Assembly (NCBI GenBank): GCA_034336665.1
Contig: JAPFBE010000003.1
Coordinates: 15,726,360 to 15,790,359, forward strand
Direction: 5' to 3'
DNA length: 64,000 nucleotides
DNA from: Luscinia megarhynchos
Taxonomy: Eukaryota; Chordata; Aves; Passeriformes; Turdidae
The position numbers and the translations under genes were made by a program. Below the pieces are notes generated by a model. The model had not been told where the DNA came from. It ran no database searches and worked only from the letters and a program-made list of their open reading frames with translations. Below, piece by piece: positions 12,101 through 27,100 of this stretch; positions within the stretch are counted from its first letter, which is position 1, and the number at the start of each line of letters is the position of its first letter.

Positions 12101-15100
12101 TACAGCCAGAGGCACTGCCTGTGCTCATTCAATTGGCTGCACTGCACAGCTGAGTGCATCGTCTGTGTTAGAAAACAGGGTGTCAGCTTTCCTGCAGTGA
12201 CACCTCCAACTAATGAAGCTCCTCTGAGTAGAAGGTAGGATATTACCTGCCCCTTGTTAGAGAAGTGAAATCTTAGTTCAAAGCTAACTAAAATATCAGA
12301 TTTTGCTAAATATGTGCTTTAACTAAAATACCATCCTTCCATCCTTCCTTCCCCAGTTTTGACACTCTGGAAGCTGCACTAAGCCCTCTGACTTCAATGA
12401 ATTATGATTAGATCAAAGACAAGATGCGATTCCCATTCAAATGTTTGTGTGTAGTGAGGATGTTCCTTCCCCACACGCTGAAAAGGCAAAGATACATTTG
12501 ACTACTTAATAAAACATTATTTCTGTTATAGGGTGTCACAGTGGCTAAAGTAGCATTCAAAAGCTCAAATATTTCTAGTGATAGGCCAGATAACACCTGC
12601 TCCACCCCCAAAATCTACCTCAGGTTCATGATGTAGTCTTCATGGTTTCCTCTATTCAAGTGTAAATCATTGGGATAGATTAGAAGAAATGCAAATAGGA
12701 TTATAAGTATTTCCATAGAATTTTTCCCTCTGTCGACAAAATCACCATTAAAGACATAGCGGTTTTGTTCTGAAGGCAGACCATTCTGCAGAAAGAAAAT
12801 AAAAAAGGGGGCATTTAGAGAGACTGCTGTTCTACTACAATAAAGTAAAATGCATTTAAATGAGATCTCATTGCTAGAAATTCTGAAAAAAATCCTGCAT
12901 AATACAGAGATCTAAAATGCAGCATACCTTTATTTCCACTGCTTAGAATAAAAACCTTCATTTAGACAACCTGAGCCATTAGAGAAGAGACGACCTCTCT
13001 GGCTGTTCTTACAATGCCATCTCTAATCCTTTCCTCTACCTATTAAATTAAATTGAAAGGCACCAAAAGGAACATCAGTTTTGTAGTAAAATATACATTT
13101 TTGTTAATGTGACTGTTGCCAGGAGATTATGCACTTGCAAACAGAAGGCAGTAATTCAGTTTGAATGGAAGATAAGAAATACATGAAAAATTACCTTCTG
13201 ATGCAAGTTTGAATGGATTTTGTATATTTACATAATTTGCAGTGTATGCTTCCAAAACTCCTGAGAAGGACTATAGTCCAGAGGAGATATAATCTCAAGA
13301 CAGAACTTTGAAGCGTTTGATTTCAGTTGCTTTAATCTTGAAAGCACTACTTGAATTTTACTCATGAGAGCCAAGATAGACTTGAAAGCTCACAAACCTG
13401 AGAGGTTGTATAACAGGCATTTTTTACCTTACTTTTTTTCTGAAGATACAGAGAAATGCTTTATTATAAATGGTGACTTAGTAAAAACAAGTATTTTGGA
13501 CTGATGGTATGTTTTATTAGATTAATTGCCAACACATCAATGGGTGCCATCAGCTTACAGAAAATATAGCACCATCTACATATGTAGCTTCATCATTTCC
13601 AGTCATGAGTATCAATATTTCAACTTTGTCTTACCGGAAAACAGAAACCTCTGTTTTCTCAATTGATATGCACAAGAAATATCAATAGAACATCTATAAA
13701 ATTACATTATAATTGTAGAGGCCACTCTTAAAAGGTTTGGCAGCATTGCAAGACATCCCACTTTTTGCATATATCTACGGTGTCAGTGTCAAGCCTTTCT
13801 TGTGCTCCTATGGATTACTGGTATTCTGCCTTAGTGGGTTTATTGCAGGATGCATGATGTGGTCAGGGACTCAATGAAATGTGTAATTTGAATCCTTATG
13901 AGACTATCTTTTTTTGTCCCAATCAGTGTCCTGTGCTTTTATGTTAGGATGCAGTAGTGAACCCTGGCCTCCCCATACTGGCTGCTGCAAATTCAGTTTC
14001 CTTGGGTTTTGCTACAGCCTGTCCTGAGTCCTTTCCAAGTTAACGTAGATGGGGCCTGTGCTAGCTCTGTGCTCACAGGAGTGGCAATGTATGAGACTTC
14101 TAATGGGTTGAAGTGATTTTAAAAAGGAGAAGATAGATTTCAGGAGTGGAACAGGCAGCAGAAACTCAGCTTTTGTTTTTGTAAAGACAGATAAATAAAT
14201 AAAAGCTTTGCCTTAAAACCAATAGACATGTGAATTCACCAGCAGATTGTGAGTATACACACAAGTAATCTAACTGCAGTCCTCATGGAAAGACACATTT
14301 ATTGGAACACTTTCCAGACTCTATCACCCTTCTTTTGGAAAAGGTTATGCACAATTTGAGTTTTAAACAAGTTTGGTTTGGACTTCCAACTTCAATGTGA
14401 CATTTTAGTTTTGTTCCACACATATGCACTCTGCTTTTCTATGGTTTCAACCAACAATGAGACCAAAACTAAATTAAAGGTTGTTGCAGCCTGTGACATG
14501 TCAGAGAGGCAAACAAAGCCCTCTGATGATTAGCAACTTGCTGCTGGGCATCATTACTGTATCTCCTGGGTTAGTGATTAATTAACTTCCGTCTGTTGTT
14601 GGCATTTTCTACTGCTTCAGGCTATTTCTATCTATAGCATCCATTTAACAATCTAACTTAGCAATACATAATTTAAAATTCAAGTGTTTCAAGGAATACC
14701 AGGAAATGCTGTAATTTAATAAAGATTAATGCAGGGACTGAATGAACCTCACAAACTGGTTATTGAGTAAAAAAAGATATGTTTCTTAGCTTCAGCCAAA
14801 CCAGGTGTAACGATTATACACCATCTGCAGCATTGTATTAATATGCTGTGGATTAACAGCTCTGTGTGTTTGCTGGGGGTGGCTGGTGGAAGTGACAAGC
14901 CTGGTTTGCATGCAGACCTCCAGAATCCATTTCAGCTCTGCACAGCAGAGCCTGTGCAGACCGAGATGACTCCCGTGGCATTGTTTAGGATTGCACCCTC
15001 TTATTTAAGGTAGCTTGTACCAACTCAGAGGATGAAATCCCTTCCAACTGAAACAGAGTTTGGAAGGAGAAGAATAATGGATCCCAGAAGCCAACTGGGT

Positions 15101-18100
15101 TCGCTGCTCATCTAAGTAAACTCCTCAGAGGGGACAGAAAATAGTGTCATTTAATTTGCTTCTAAATCACTAATCAGCTGTAACATATGCTCTCTATATT
15201 CTCAACTACTTTGAAATGATAAAACATTTGCCCATTTTATTTGGTTTGATGGAAGGGACTCCCCTAGAAGTTTAACAGAGAACAACTGGGTGTTATGTCT
15301 AATCTGAAATCAGTGGGAGTTTTGGCTCTGAAATTACTGAAGTCAGGATGAGAGTTGTTTCTCTTTTTTTTCTCTTTATAGCATCCATTAGAGGGGGGGG
15401 AAAGAATCGGCATCTGTTTACTCCAAAAAATAAAATGCAGGGTGATTGCAGTTGTAAATATAATTGTATCTGGGCAATTATCTCCAAAATAGTTATATTT
15501 CCCATTCCAGGTTTTGTGTTTGAAACCAACATGTATCATGCTCTTATTCCAGTTTTGAAAAGAGGGCTAAACAACTAAAAGACTGCAAGCCAAGGACCAG
15601 CTAAGGACGGTTGGTTAGTAAGAAAAGCAGGGCTCTATAAAAAGTCTGATTATACTTTAACAATACTTCAACAGACTTCAAGTGTGCACTTGGGCAAAAC
15701 AACCACATTTACATTCAACAAGCGTCAGACTAAGTGTAACAAAGCTGGAAGCAGGGGGAGAACCAGATCGTTTAAACACCTGGTTTATCTCACTTCAGTC
15801 TCCATTCAGTGCAGGATCTGACACAAACCTGTTTCTCACTCCCCCCCCGCCCCCACCCACCCCGGAAAGCTCAAATCAAAGAGAGTACCTACTCAATCAA
15901 AAGTCGTATTCATCCTGAAGATAAATGTGAAACTAAATACACAACATTTCCTGCATCTTCAGCTAAACATACAATTGTGGAAAAGTTAGCCTGGAGCTTA
16001 ATTTGTTCTACACATCAGTAAAACAGAGCTATGCTTCTTTAGCATGATAAAAAAGGATATATAAAGGCAGCCCCAAGTACTTCTACTTTGTGCAGACCAT
16101 GTGACAGCTTCCAAGGCTTAAAAAGCTTTTAAATAACACTCTTTCCTGTTTCCTGGTAAAAATAAGAAAACAAAAACAACCTCTCCCAAAAAACAACAAC
16201 AAAAAACCAAACAAACCCAAGAAAACAAACCAAACAAAAAAACCCCAACCAAACAACAAGAAACCCCAAACCAACCCAAAAGCAAACCAATTAACCTGCA
16301 GGTATCAGTGGAAGGCCTAAATGAAACCTTCTGCATTTTTTCTTCAGTGTCAAAATTATCTATGGTGTAGTGTTACATCTGGAACTCAGTTAGCTCCTGA
16401 TTTTAGCAGACTTCAGTCAATATGGAATTTAAAACAGTGGCAGAAATTTGGAATCTTTGCAAGGAGTCCTCTTAAATTTTGGCTCATGCTGCAGTTCAGC
16501 ATTCAGGAAAATAATCATCTCCTTGATCTCCTTCACAGTGAGCAGGAGCATATGAAGAAGGAAAAGCTCTGACAAAGACACCAAATTGTTTCAGGATTTG
16601 TCTGTGTGATGTATGCACACTACATGAGCAGTTCTAAAGGTGATAAGTCTGTCACACATAAATAATAACCAGTGAAAATGCTACATCTCAGAGTACCTAC
16701 TTACCTTATAGAATATCAGCAAAAGATCATCCAGGTTTCCATGCAAATCTCCTACAGGAAACAAAAATTTTTTTAAAAATTTTCTCACTGAGGAAGAAAC
16801 TGAATTATAAAGCTAGAATTAGTTGGACTTAATAAGTTTTCCCCCATGTTTTCCTTATGTATATAAACAAAAAAATACCCCTAAAAGACATTTTGAAATA
16901 TAGTAGACTTCTACATACTAATGGGTTTAAATTTACCAAAGTAGTCCTTTTTATACTGCACAACTGAATGTGTTTCAGTGATGGGGTTTGATTACTACCA
17001 GCAGGAAACTATGGAGAGTGTCAAGATCTGTCTGTGCCTCTGTGCCTCAATGCTAAGGCCACAGGAAAGACAGGCTGGGTCCTTTTTGAGATGTATGTTT
17101 GGAACAGGCAGGGGGATTTCACCCCAACACAAAGCATCACTGCAGCACAGATCTCCTGTGCATCTGACTGCATATCAAACTCACAGAGCCAACCTTCTCA
17201 TGTCTGAGACTCACCACCACAAAGCTGCAAAACAGTTTCAAAACCTATCTTGTGATAACTGGCTTTTACCACCAATGATTAGGAAAAGAGAAGTGACATT
17301 TTTATGTGTATATGTTTTCTGTGCAACTTTTGATTAATTATGAGCCTGCTGAATTTGTTCTAAGGGATCTTTCAAGATATGATAGATATTTAGCACATAT
17401 ATGGATGCAAACATTTCAGGTATACATTTAATCTACATTATTAATTTGAAATTATAAGAAATTGAGAGTGATACCTTAAGGAAATCAACATTTTGGATCA
17501 ATTATGCTTAAAAATGGGTTATCTCTCTTCTGCATAGGCTCTTTCTGGTGACAAAAGCTTTTAGTTTCAGTACAGGAGAGGGATCCCTTTTAATACTGCT
17601 TACATAGTGCAAATGCAATACAAACATGAAGAGGAATGTTTATTTAACAAGAACACATTGTGTTGTGAACAAGCATGAATCTGTGTTTCCTTGATTTGGA
17701 AGGGGGTCTTGCTGGCTTGGTTAATAAATTATTGTTTGTACAAAACCTCATTTAAACAAACCCTTTCCTGGCAATCAAAGTAGGTCTATAACCACATCTT
17801 AAAAAACATTATTTATTTCACATGTCTCACAGTACCTCCCTTATACCACTTTACTATTACAAAGAGCACACTCTGATAGATGTCAAAAGTTATGTCACCA
17901 TTATTGTTCTGTTTTTCAGCTACTGCATTTTGCGTCAAGTCAGGATACTGCATCCCGTTATCCATAATTTACAAAAGTGTAACAAAATAGATGGGCAAAG
18001 AGCTCTTAGTTCTTCACTGTATGACATTATTCTGTGAAACTAATTTGTTGGTTGTATAAAGACTTATCCATCCTCCTGGGTCTCCTTAGAAATGAGGGGT

Positions 18101-21100
18101 TATTATAATTTCAATTTATTCTAGATAGTCATGCTGTCAATGAAAGGGGTTTTTTGCCACCCATATTAAACCCTCATTAAAATAATTACGGAGTAAATTA
18201 TGATTAAAATCATTAATCATTACTGAGTAAGGTCTTTTTCTCAGTGAGAGGAGAAAGAGGTGAGACTTACAGCCAGTGATCAAAATACTTGGTGGCATTT
18301 TAGAGGTGGAAGTGCAGGAGTATTTAAGCTGCACTGCAGTGTTAGCTGAATTAATACTGACTCATTCAGAAATGTTGAACAAGAACAGGAAAGAGGAGGT
18401 GAGGGAATCTCTTAAAATATACTTACTATGACTCAGGAACTTTATTTTTTTGTTTGTTTGCTCCAATTTATGTATTTGTGGGGGAAAATAAAATAAACAA
18501 CTTCTTAAAAGGCATTGAGAACTTTCTTCTAATGGCAAAACTTGGAAATGTCAGTATCATTCTCTAATCACTTAGAATATCAACCCATAGCCCAAAGCAG
18601 GTATCTTCTCTGGCACCTTACCACAGACAGTTATCTCCTTGGAATAGGAAGTTGAAAGATGAGTGATATTTGGCATCTCCTTGAGAACCCTCCTAGTTTC
18701 ACTTAGCAGCTGCAGTACATAGCGGGCATGAAGCAGCTGTGAGAAGAAAAAGCAGGTAGAAAAGGAAAACTTCTTTGAATTAGCAATAGGTCCGAGCTCC
18801 TTTATTAATATCAGACATGCACTACCGAGGCTATTTATAGTGCAGATCTCCAGACATGAGTACAGGCTGTATGGCCTACAGATAGGGATTAGGAGTGTTC
18901 ATAGCTTTGCATTTGCTTCCTAGTGAATGGATATTGAGCCCTTAGTGAACTTGTTTTACAGATTTTCCCACTTTATTTATACTGTACTCTTTCTACTCTT
19001 CCTGTTTTTCAGAAGAGATAAGACTTAGAGAGCGCTCAGAATCATTGCATAAGGCCATCTGTTTAAAGTAACCGGGGAAAAAATAAAAAAGATGTCATTC
19101 TAGGTGTGAGTAAACAAATAAACAAACAAAAAAATCTCACAACCTCCAAAACACAAGCCAACAAAAAAAATCCCCAAAGGCCATAAATGATATTTCAGCA
19201 AATTGCAAAAACAATGACAAGAAAACTCCAGTAAGGACTAACTGCCTTAGTAAGAGTTATCTTCCTGTTCAGTGAAGAAGTTATAACAATGCAATGTTGA
19301 AGCTTCTGGTCTTCTCTCATAATGTTTTTTATGAACATTTTGTCAGCTGGTGATTTTTAAAGCTTTTAATTCCAACAGAGATCTGAGGAATTTTGCTAGG
19401 GGAGATAGATGAGCTACAGAATGACTTTTCAAGACTCATGTTTTTAAGCAAACAAAAAGGCCAATTACCTATGACTGTTTCCTTAATAAAATGCCAGCCA
19501 TAGTAAGAGAAGGGAGAGTGGACAGTAAAGTGAAGTTTGGGTTGGCTCATTTATCATGTGCTTTATATTTGGTTCTTTTCAAAAATCAGACTCCCCAGAA
19601 AATTACTGGAGAAAAATATTCTTATTTAGTAAATTAAAAAGCATGATACACCCTTGCCCCTTTTATAGAGCATATTGTTAAGCAGAAATAATTGCAAGTC
19701 CAAACAAAGCCGTGCCATTTAATGCCTCCCTGCTCCACTCTCATCTTGTGGGCAACAAAAGGACTTGCTCAGGAATACAGAGAATGAGAAACAGCCTCCT
19801 CGGTGCCTTGGAAGCTGCAGCCTGAGCTCCAGAGATTTGTGCTATCACTCTGTTCTGCTACATTAGCAATGCTTTATAGTCACTCTGCTGTTATGGCAGA
19901 GTCTTGCAGCCTGCAATGAGGTGATTAACCCTTACACCTCAATTCCTCTAAAAGAATGAGGTGAGGGACAAAAGACAGAGGACCAAACAATGAACACTTT
20001 TAACCCATAAAAAGATGAGAATTAGTTTCTATTTTAGCTTAGGAAACCTTCCCCAGTCCTGCACTCTCACTGAGAACCCCTGCCTTACAGCTGCTAAGGG
20101 CTCCCATTTCATTTCACTCATCCCTGCCTCCTCCCCAGTGCCAGACCTGGTGGTCATGCAGCAAAGTAGTGAACCAAAAGTGGGCACTTGTCTGTATGAG
20201 AACTGCCTCCTTTGATTTTATTGTGTTAGCTTACAGGCAGATCAACTTCCCAAGGTAGCTTACCATGCACATTTATGATCATAATGGGATAGCAGGAAAA
20301 AGTAAAGAGATGTAAAAGAAGGGTGAAATATCTCTTTGGGCACGAGTTTAGCCTTACATTGGATTATGGACCTACAACTTTACAGATGTAAAATAAGTTA
20401 AGAAAAGAAAACAAGCTAGTTGCAAATTACCTGTTCATTCCTGAAAGCATGAAGGAGAGCATTGGCATCTTCCACAGTAAGGGGGAATGAGAGTCGTGGT
20501 CCATAATAAGAGTCTGGAACATCAATCTTCTTTTCAAATTCTTTTAAACATAAGTCTTCATCCACCACCTGAGGAGCACTAGGGGTGGTGAAAATTTGAG
20601 AAACTGGAACAAGATAGAAGGTAAACAAAAATGTAGACACTCCATAAGTTCCCCATAGAGCTGTAACAGCCTGGCCAAAATTGGTTGAATCTTACTGCTT
20701 TGACTGCTGCAGTGTTATAATGGCTGACTCCTGCCTCCTATAGTGGAAAAGCTCCAGGTTCCCCAGATTGTTTCTCAATACTAAAACCAACCAACCAACC
20801 AACCAATCAACCCCTACAAAGTAAAAAAAAAGATCAAACCAAGTTAAAAACAGGCAAAAACACTTTTCCAACTTCTGGAAAAGAAGCTGTAGTCAGGGTG
20901 CAAAACATTTTGCACTGAAGTTGTAGAGCAGTCTGCTCACAGGTAACAAGAGCCATCACCTCCCACAAACTTCCTTCTCCTTCCCCCTTGATGCAATGAG
21001 ATACAAAAATCATGGCTGATCATTTAATGACCATCTGTTTTAAGTTCAATATTACACTTTTAATACCGGTTTTGAAGATTCACTTCTATTGTTTTTATTT

Positions 21101-24100
21101 TCTACTTAGAATTTTTAGGCTAAATACCAGCGGGTCACAGTGATTATTTCAAAAGTCACCAACAAAATTCTATTTATTCACAGTGGATTGCAAATCACTC
21201 CTTTCTGATGCAGCTAGGAAACAATGCCAGAATTTGGTTGGCTGCCATAAAACTACTGGATGAAATAAAGTAAACAAAAACAGAGTGGTGAAAATGGAGC
21301 ATAACTTCTAATTTTCCTGGAACATGGAGAAAGCAGAAACACTTCTAATGGCTTCAATCCATTCTTTTTCTTGATATAACCTTGAAATGTAACTGACTGA
21401 TCAGCAGATTTCAGTGTTTTCTTCTTGCAGATTGTCTCGGTCATATATTATTCTAAAAGAGAGAACTAGGCCCTAAATGAAAGTGTTCCAGCAGATGCAG
21501 TTGTTCTTGTGAGATGATTGTTGTAAATACTTTTTGCTGGGCTACAGTTAAGTTTTCTGTAACCCTGATTTCCTGCAACAGCAAATAAAAATGTATTATT
21601 TACAGCTGTATAGCTGTATTATTTATTGCTGATTTACAGCTGACCTGTAGCTGTGACTCAAAACTCACAGTAGCCAAAACCAGCATGCAACCTCATAAAT
21701 TATGAAATTCATAAAGGCCAACTTGTCTTGCAACTGGATAAAATGTATATTAAAGAAATAAATAGATAAAAACATCATCTGGATTTTTAAAAGTCCCCTT
21801 TTACTATCAGCACTTCAGCTGTGAGCTGATTAGCACATTCAGTGCTAATGCAATGTTATACTCAGCCATTTAAATGGATTAAGGCATCAAGTAACAGCAA
21901 GGTGCTTGGGGTTCACTGTTTTCACCAAGTGCAGTTTGATTTGCAGTCTTCCACTTCCACAGTTACAGCTTTGTCTGGATGGACACCAGCATGTCACCAT
22001 CGACTAGAATTGCTGATTCTCCAATAGAGATCGGTCAAGGACATTTGCACCAATTCTTGCTCCAGCTCTAGCAGCAGGCCTCTGGGCATTATCTCCCTCT
22101 GCACCCTACGTCCCAAGAAGTGGGTGACTGCAGAACCAACTCCACAGACCACCCAAATGCCTCATTTCTTGCCTGTTCTAACCAGCTGTCCTCATCTGAC
22201 GTGATTCTTCAGTCAGTGACCTTCGGAGCATTTCAAGCCAGGCAGACACCTGCCCATGCCTGCTCCTGCTCCTGCCTTCCCCCTTCCAGCACACAGTAGG
22301 CCATCCATCCATCACTCTGCCTCTGAACATGAACTTGCGTTGGACTCACTTCCATTTTGGCACATGCTCAGGCTGGGAAGCTTAATCCTTCCCTACAGGG
22401 CATATTTCTGCAAAGTACACCCAATTTTCCACTTCTGGATGAGCTGTCAAAAGCCAGTCATGGTCATTACCCTTAGAGTCTGCTTACAGCTCCTCAGGTG
22501 TCTTTCAGATGGATTTTAAGGCTTCTTCCTGCACAGCATGACTGTCCCATCTCTGAACAATCAGGAATGGATGACCTAATGCAGCCTGGGGAACACCATG
22601 CTGTCCAGCAAGTACCCCAGCTCACCACATGCCCCATGCAGGACTAATTCTGAAGGATTCAGCACCCCTCACATTTTGCTGTTCTAGTTGAAATTGTCAA
22701 GGCTCCTTTAGTTCATGCTGAAAGACAGGGATGAAAAGTCTTTGGTATGCCTAGTTCAGGCACATGTGTCAAGACTCCTCTGCCAGCATCTGCATCTCTC
22801 CACTGTCTAGAAGGAGCACAGGCAATGATAGGCTTTGTACTCTGACACCAGAGGTCTAGCCCAGGCTCAGGGAGTTGAGCCTTCACTATTAACAAAACCC
22901 AAATAACTGCCTTACAGCCATATTCCATATTAAACACAAACACCCAGAGCTTAGTGGATTTGGTCAGAGAAAGCCCAAAGATCCGATTCTCCTGATACGA
23001 TCACCTTGTCATTGGAGTTTTAAAGGCAAGTCAAAGCTGCCAAGGATGTACTGACTATCAGGGAACAGGGAATCTGCTACTTCTGCAGCTCTAAAATCAG
23101 TTCTCTGTTCTGCCACTACCTGTGTGCCATCAGCCTGACCATTGGGGTACCTGAGAGTACCTCTGACTCCTGAGAAGTGCTCTTAACATAAGCCAGATAC
23201 TGACCCATAGCCCTCAGGTCAAAGCCAAATGGACACTGAGCCTACAAAGAGGAAGGAAGCTTCTAAGATGCTTCAAACATTTCTTACTTCACACCATTCC
23301 TGGTGCTACAAACTGCAAGCAGCTATATCTTATTCCCCACTGCAATAATCACTCTGTGCAAAACATCTTGGAAGGGTGTTAAAGCTGTAAGGGGGGAGGC
23401 ATCATGGGGAGTGAAACTGCAGAAAACAACACTTTTTTTGGCTCCTCTTTGAAGGAAGGCTCCAGGAGGTGCCCTGGTGACCTTGAGAGGAACAGGCTTA
23501 GATTCCCAGTCCCACCATTTTTCTCAGGATGTGTCTGCAGTCTTCTCATCCTCAATGTGCCCATAAAAGAGTGAGTAATTGGGTCATCTTTTGCTGGAAA
23601 GGCAGTTTCCAGCTTTCTCTGACCAGAGAACTTTCCATTGAAAGCTTAGAAGGTAGGAAGATTTTTTTCAGGAAATGATGGAGAAAAGTGTAAGGTAGAA
23701 AAGGGTTTTATTCTTATTTCCAGAAACCCTTGCAAAATAGCCTTTAATAAGAAGCAGAACAAGACATTCAGCTATATAATATCCCAATCACAAACTACAC
23801 TGGTATCTTAAGGAGAATGAGAGGATGAAAAAAGCTTTAGGGTATAACAGATAAACAATCACATCAAAAGCACTACTGTGTTAATGAGATGGCAGCTGCT
23901 TCTCTTTCATTGGAAAACAATCTGAAAAAAAAAGATTAAAAAGAGGAAAGTAAGATTAATGATGGAGGCTGAATAGTTTATTGTGTAAGGAAAACCACAG
24001 ATCACAAAATGTTCAGGTAACTTTCATATCACATACTGACAAGAACAGGGAACCTATTCTTTGGTAAGAATATTATATACTGTCTTCTTGGAGACAGCTT

Positions 24101-27100
24101 TTGAACCATATGCTATCACTTTAATTTAAGTGAGCACACACTGATGAAAAAACAAAAAAACAGGGAATTGGAATTGCAGGTTCTAGAAAATGCTTGAGAA
24201 TAGCAAAGTCAATTTGAAGTCTCTCTGGTCTTTTATGTTTACATTCACTGTGGTTCACATCTTAAGATGGTGATTCAGCAGAAGTGGAAGCAGTTCCTTA
24301 AGAATCTCTCTATTCAGCACTGATTTTGCTTTCATCAGTGGGGCTAGCATGAGTGCTGCAAAGGTCACTTCCAGGGGCAAGCAATCAAGAGCTTAAAGCA
24401 AAGAACGCATGCAGCCAGCAGTTGGACAAAATAACCACAACCCACACAATACACACTTGATATGCAATTCCTCAAAAAAAAATCTAAGTCAGCTCCTTTG
24501 CATAGGCAGCCCTGGCCATCTCTTTATTAAACATACCAGATTTTTTCTGTTTAGTTTAGGGTTCTGGTATCTGCAACACATGGCGTTAGAAGCGGGAACA
24601 AACCAAGACAAAAATAAAGCCTTTGGAGCAGTTATCAAGTGGAAGTTTTAAGCTAGCAAGACAAAGGGATGCTTTACCATGGACCGTATACACTTTATAT
24701 TTGTTTCAGCCTTAACCTGAATTGCACATCTGCAACTTCCAATATCTACAAGACCAAGATACAGGTCACCTGTGTAGTGGTGATGAGGGGCAGCACACAG
24801 GACCCTCCATCTCCCTCCCTGTGCACAGGTGAGGCTCAGATCTCCAATTGCATACGAACAGCTTATGCATGTAGCAATGTGCTCTGCAATGTCCTGAGCA
24901 AGTCACCTGAGACACCTCACCTTTATTCCTTCTGCCAGTAGACGCAGTTAATAAAGGTGGATAAATCATACCTACAACAAGCAGCTGTAAAATTCCATTT
25001 TAATATTATAATAGAAATAGAGATTAACAATATTTTGCCAAATCTCAGACCTAGCACTACTGTTTTCTTTCCCATTCAGGTGTAAAAGCTGAACAGAGGT
25101 ACACTATCAGCATGAAGAAGTAGATGAAGTGAGCAGCATCTGATTTTCTTTAAGTTTGCTAATTCCTTCCCAGGAAGTTAAATGAATAAAGCAGATTTTT
25201 TTTCACTGAAAATGGCAGTAATCAGAAAAAAAAATCTAAAGGGAGGACTATTGTGTCATCTGCCTTGACTTTGGAGCAAGGCTCAAATGTAATTTATTTT
25301 TCTGCAGAGCACAGAAAGCATTAGGCACTCTAAAGTACTTAAGAGAGAAAAATTGCAATTTCTACCAGTTGTCATTAGAACACTGAATCACTTAAAGTTT
25401 TGATGGTGGTTTTATCCTGCTATTAAAGTATCTTTTTAATTGGAATAACACATGGCGAGACCAGATGAAAGAGAAAGAGCATTCTCTTGTAATGCAATAA
25501 GAAGGGGACAGCCTCATTTTTAACTCCACTGGGATTAGATCTATTCTGAATTCGTTCAGGGAAGTCACATTTGTTTTCTGGACTTGGGAATCACTTTCAG
25601 TCTGTCCTTCTCTTGAGCTTGACCTCAAAAGTAAGCTGTATCCAAGGATCTCAAAATACTTCAAAAATTAAAGGTTATTCCTTGAATAACTGAAGCTTAA
25701 ACGAGATGATTCCTAAAGATTTATCTCCAGCAGTTTAAAATTTATTTCCTTTTTTATCATTCATGTGATACAGACATGTTGTACTGAAATATAGAATAAA
25801 TTAAATAGTGGTCCAGAACTGACAGAATTGGTGGGTGGTGGGGGAGAAAGAGCAACCTCTTTGATTATACCTGCCTTAAACCAACTGAACACAATCTTTC
25901 TGAATACTCACATCTCATAGTTTAAGAAAACATGAACAGAAAGCTGTGAAAATTGGATTCTGTAGGAAGGGCAGTAACATATAAGAAAGTCCTCTGAGCA
26001 CCTCTAAATATTCTCATAAGGACAACAGGCACCTGTTCTGACTGCTCTGACTCACTAAATAGATAGGGAGGAGTGTCAGCACTTAGAGATCAAATTCATA
26101 TTACAGTATTTGGGAGCTCAAACTTCAACCCCAGCATGTGCCATAGGTAGTAAATATCACATTGAAAATTAACTTTCCTGGCATCAAGTTTTTCAAATAC
26201 AATTCTCCACATTACTTTGTTTTTATTGTTACCTGAATCAGGATGAGTACAATGATCCAGCATGAACGTAAAAAAGTTGGATAGCTGAGTATGAAAAAGA
26301 AAAGAACAAACACACTGATCAGTTTAGGTGATCCAACAAGCATTAACATCTTTCTTACTCAATTACTTGCAATTTTCCATTTAGGGGAATATAAGTCACT
26401 ACTGTATATTCCCATAGTATCAGCCTGCAATAATGACACAATCTGTGTCCTACTACAAAAATAGCTCAGTTTCCTTTTTTTTTGCTATGAATTCACAGCT
26501 AATACTTCATGAATACATAAAATATTTCAGGGCTGTTTCAGTGCTGTTTATGTTTCTGAGTGTAATTCGTCTTGCCCACCACTCAGACTATTTGCCAAGA
26601 CTTTCTTCATAGTCAATAGAAACAACTGCCACAATGCAGTGAACTGACTTTAGACACAGATGCTAGGATGAACACAAAGGCTTGTAAGTTCCAAATTTCC
26701 TATATTGACCCTAAAAGAAGACTGGGCTGACATGCTGAAACACTGACATCTCTATTGGACATATATTGCCCCACAGACAGTTAAAATCACCCATAGTGAT
26801 CAGTAAATGACCTGCAATCCCTGGTTAACAGAGCTGCTATACAGGAACCTATAGCCCAGATATCTTGCATGGGCAAAATGATGTCCTAATGCCTATGTAG
26901 TTACATTCATCTGTATGTCTGTGTATGAATATACAACTTAGTTCATGTGTCAGGCAGGGAAACAATTTTACTTATCATGACCCAGCTTTGTAGAGAAATC
27001 ACCACATACCCATTTTGTTTGTACAACCACAGTTCTGGGGATAACATAAGTGCTTGTATAGGAAGAATGGAAGATTACAAACCTGTAGTTGATCCTGTTC

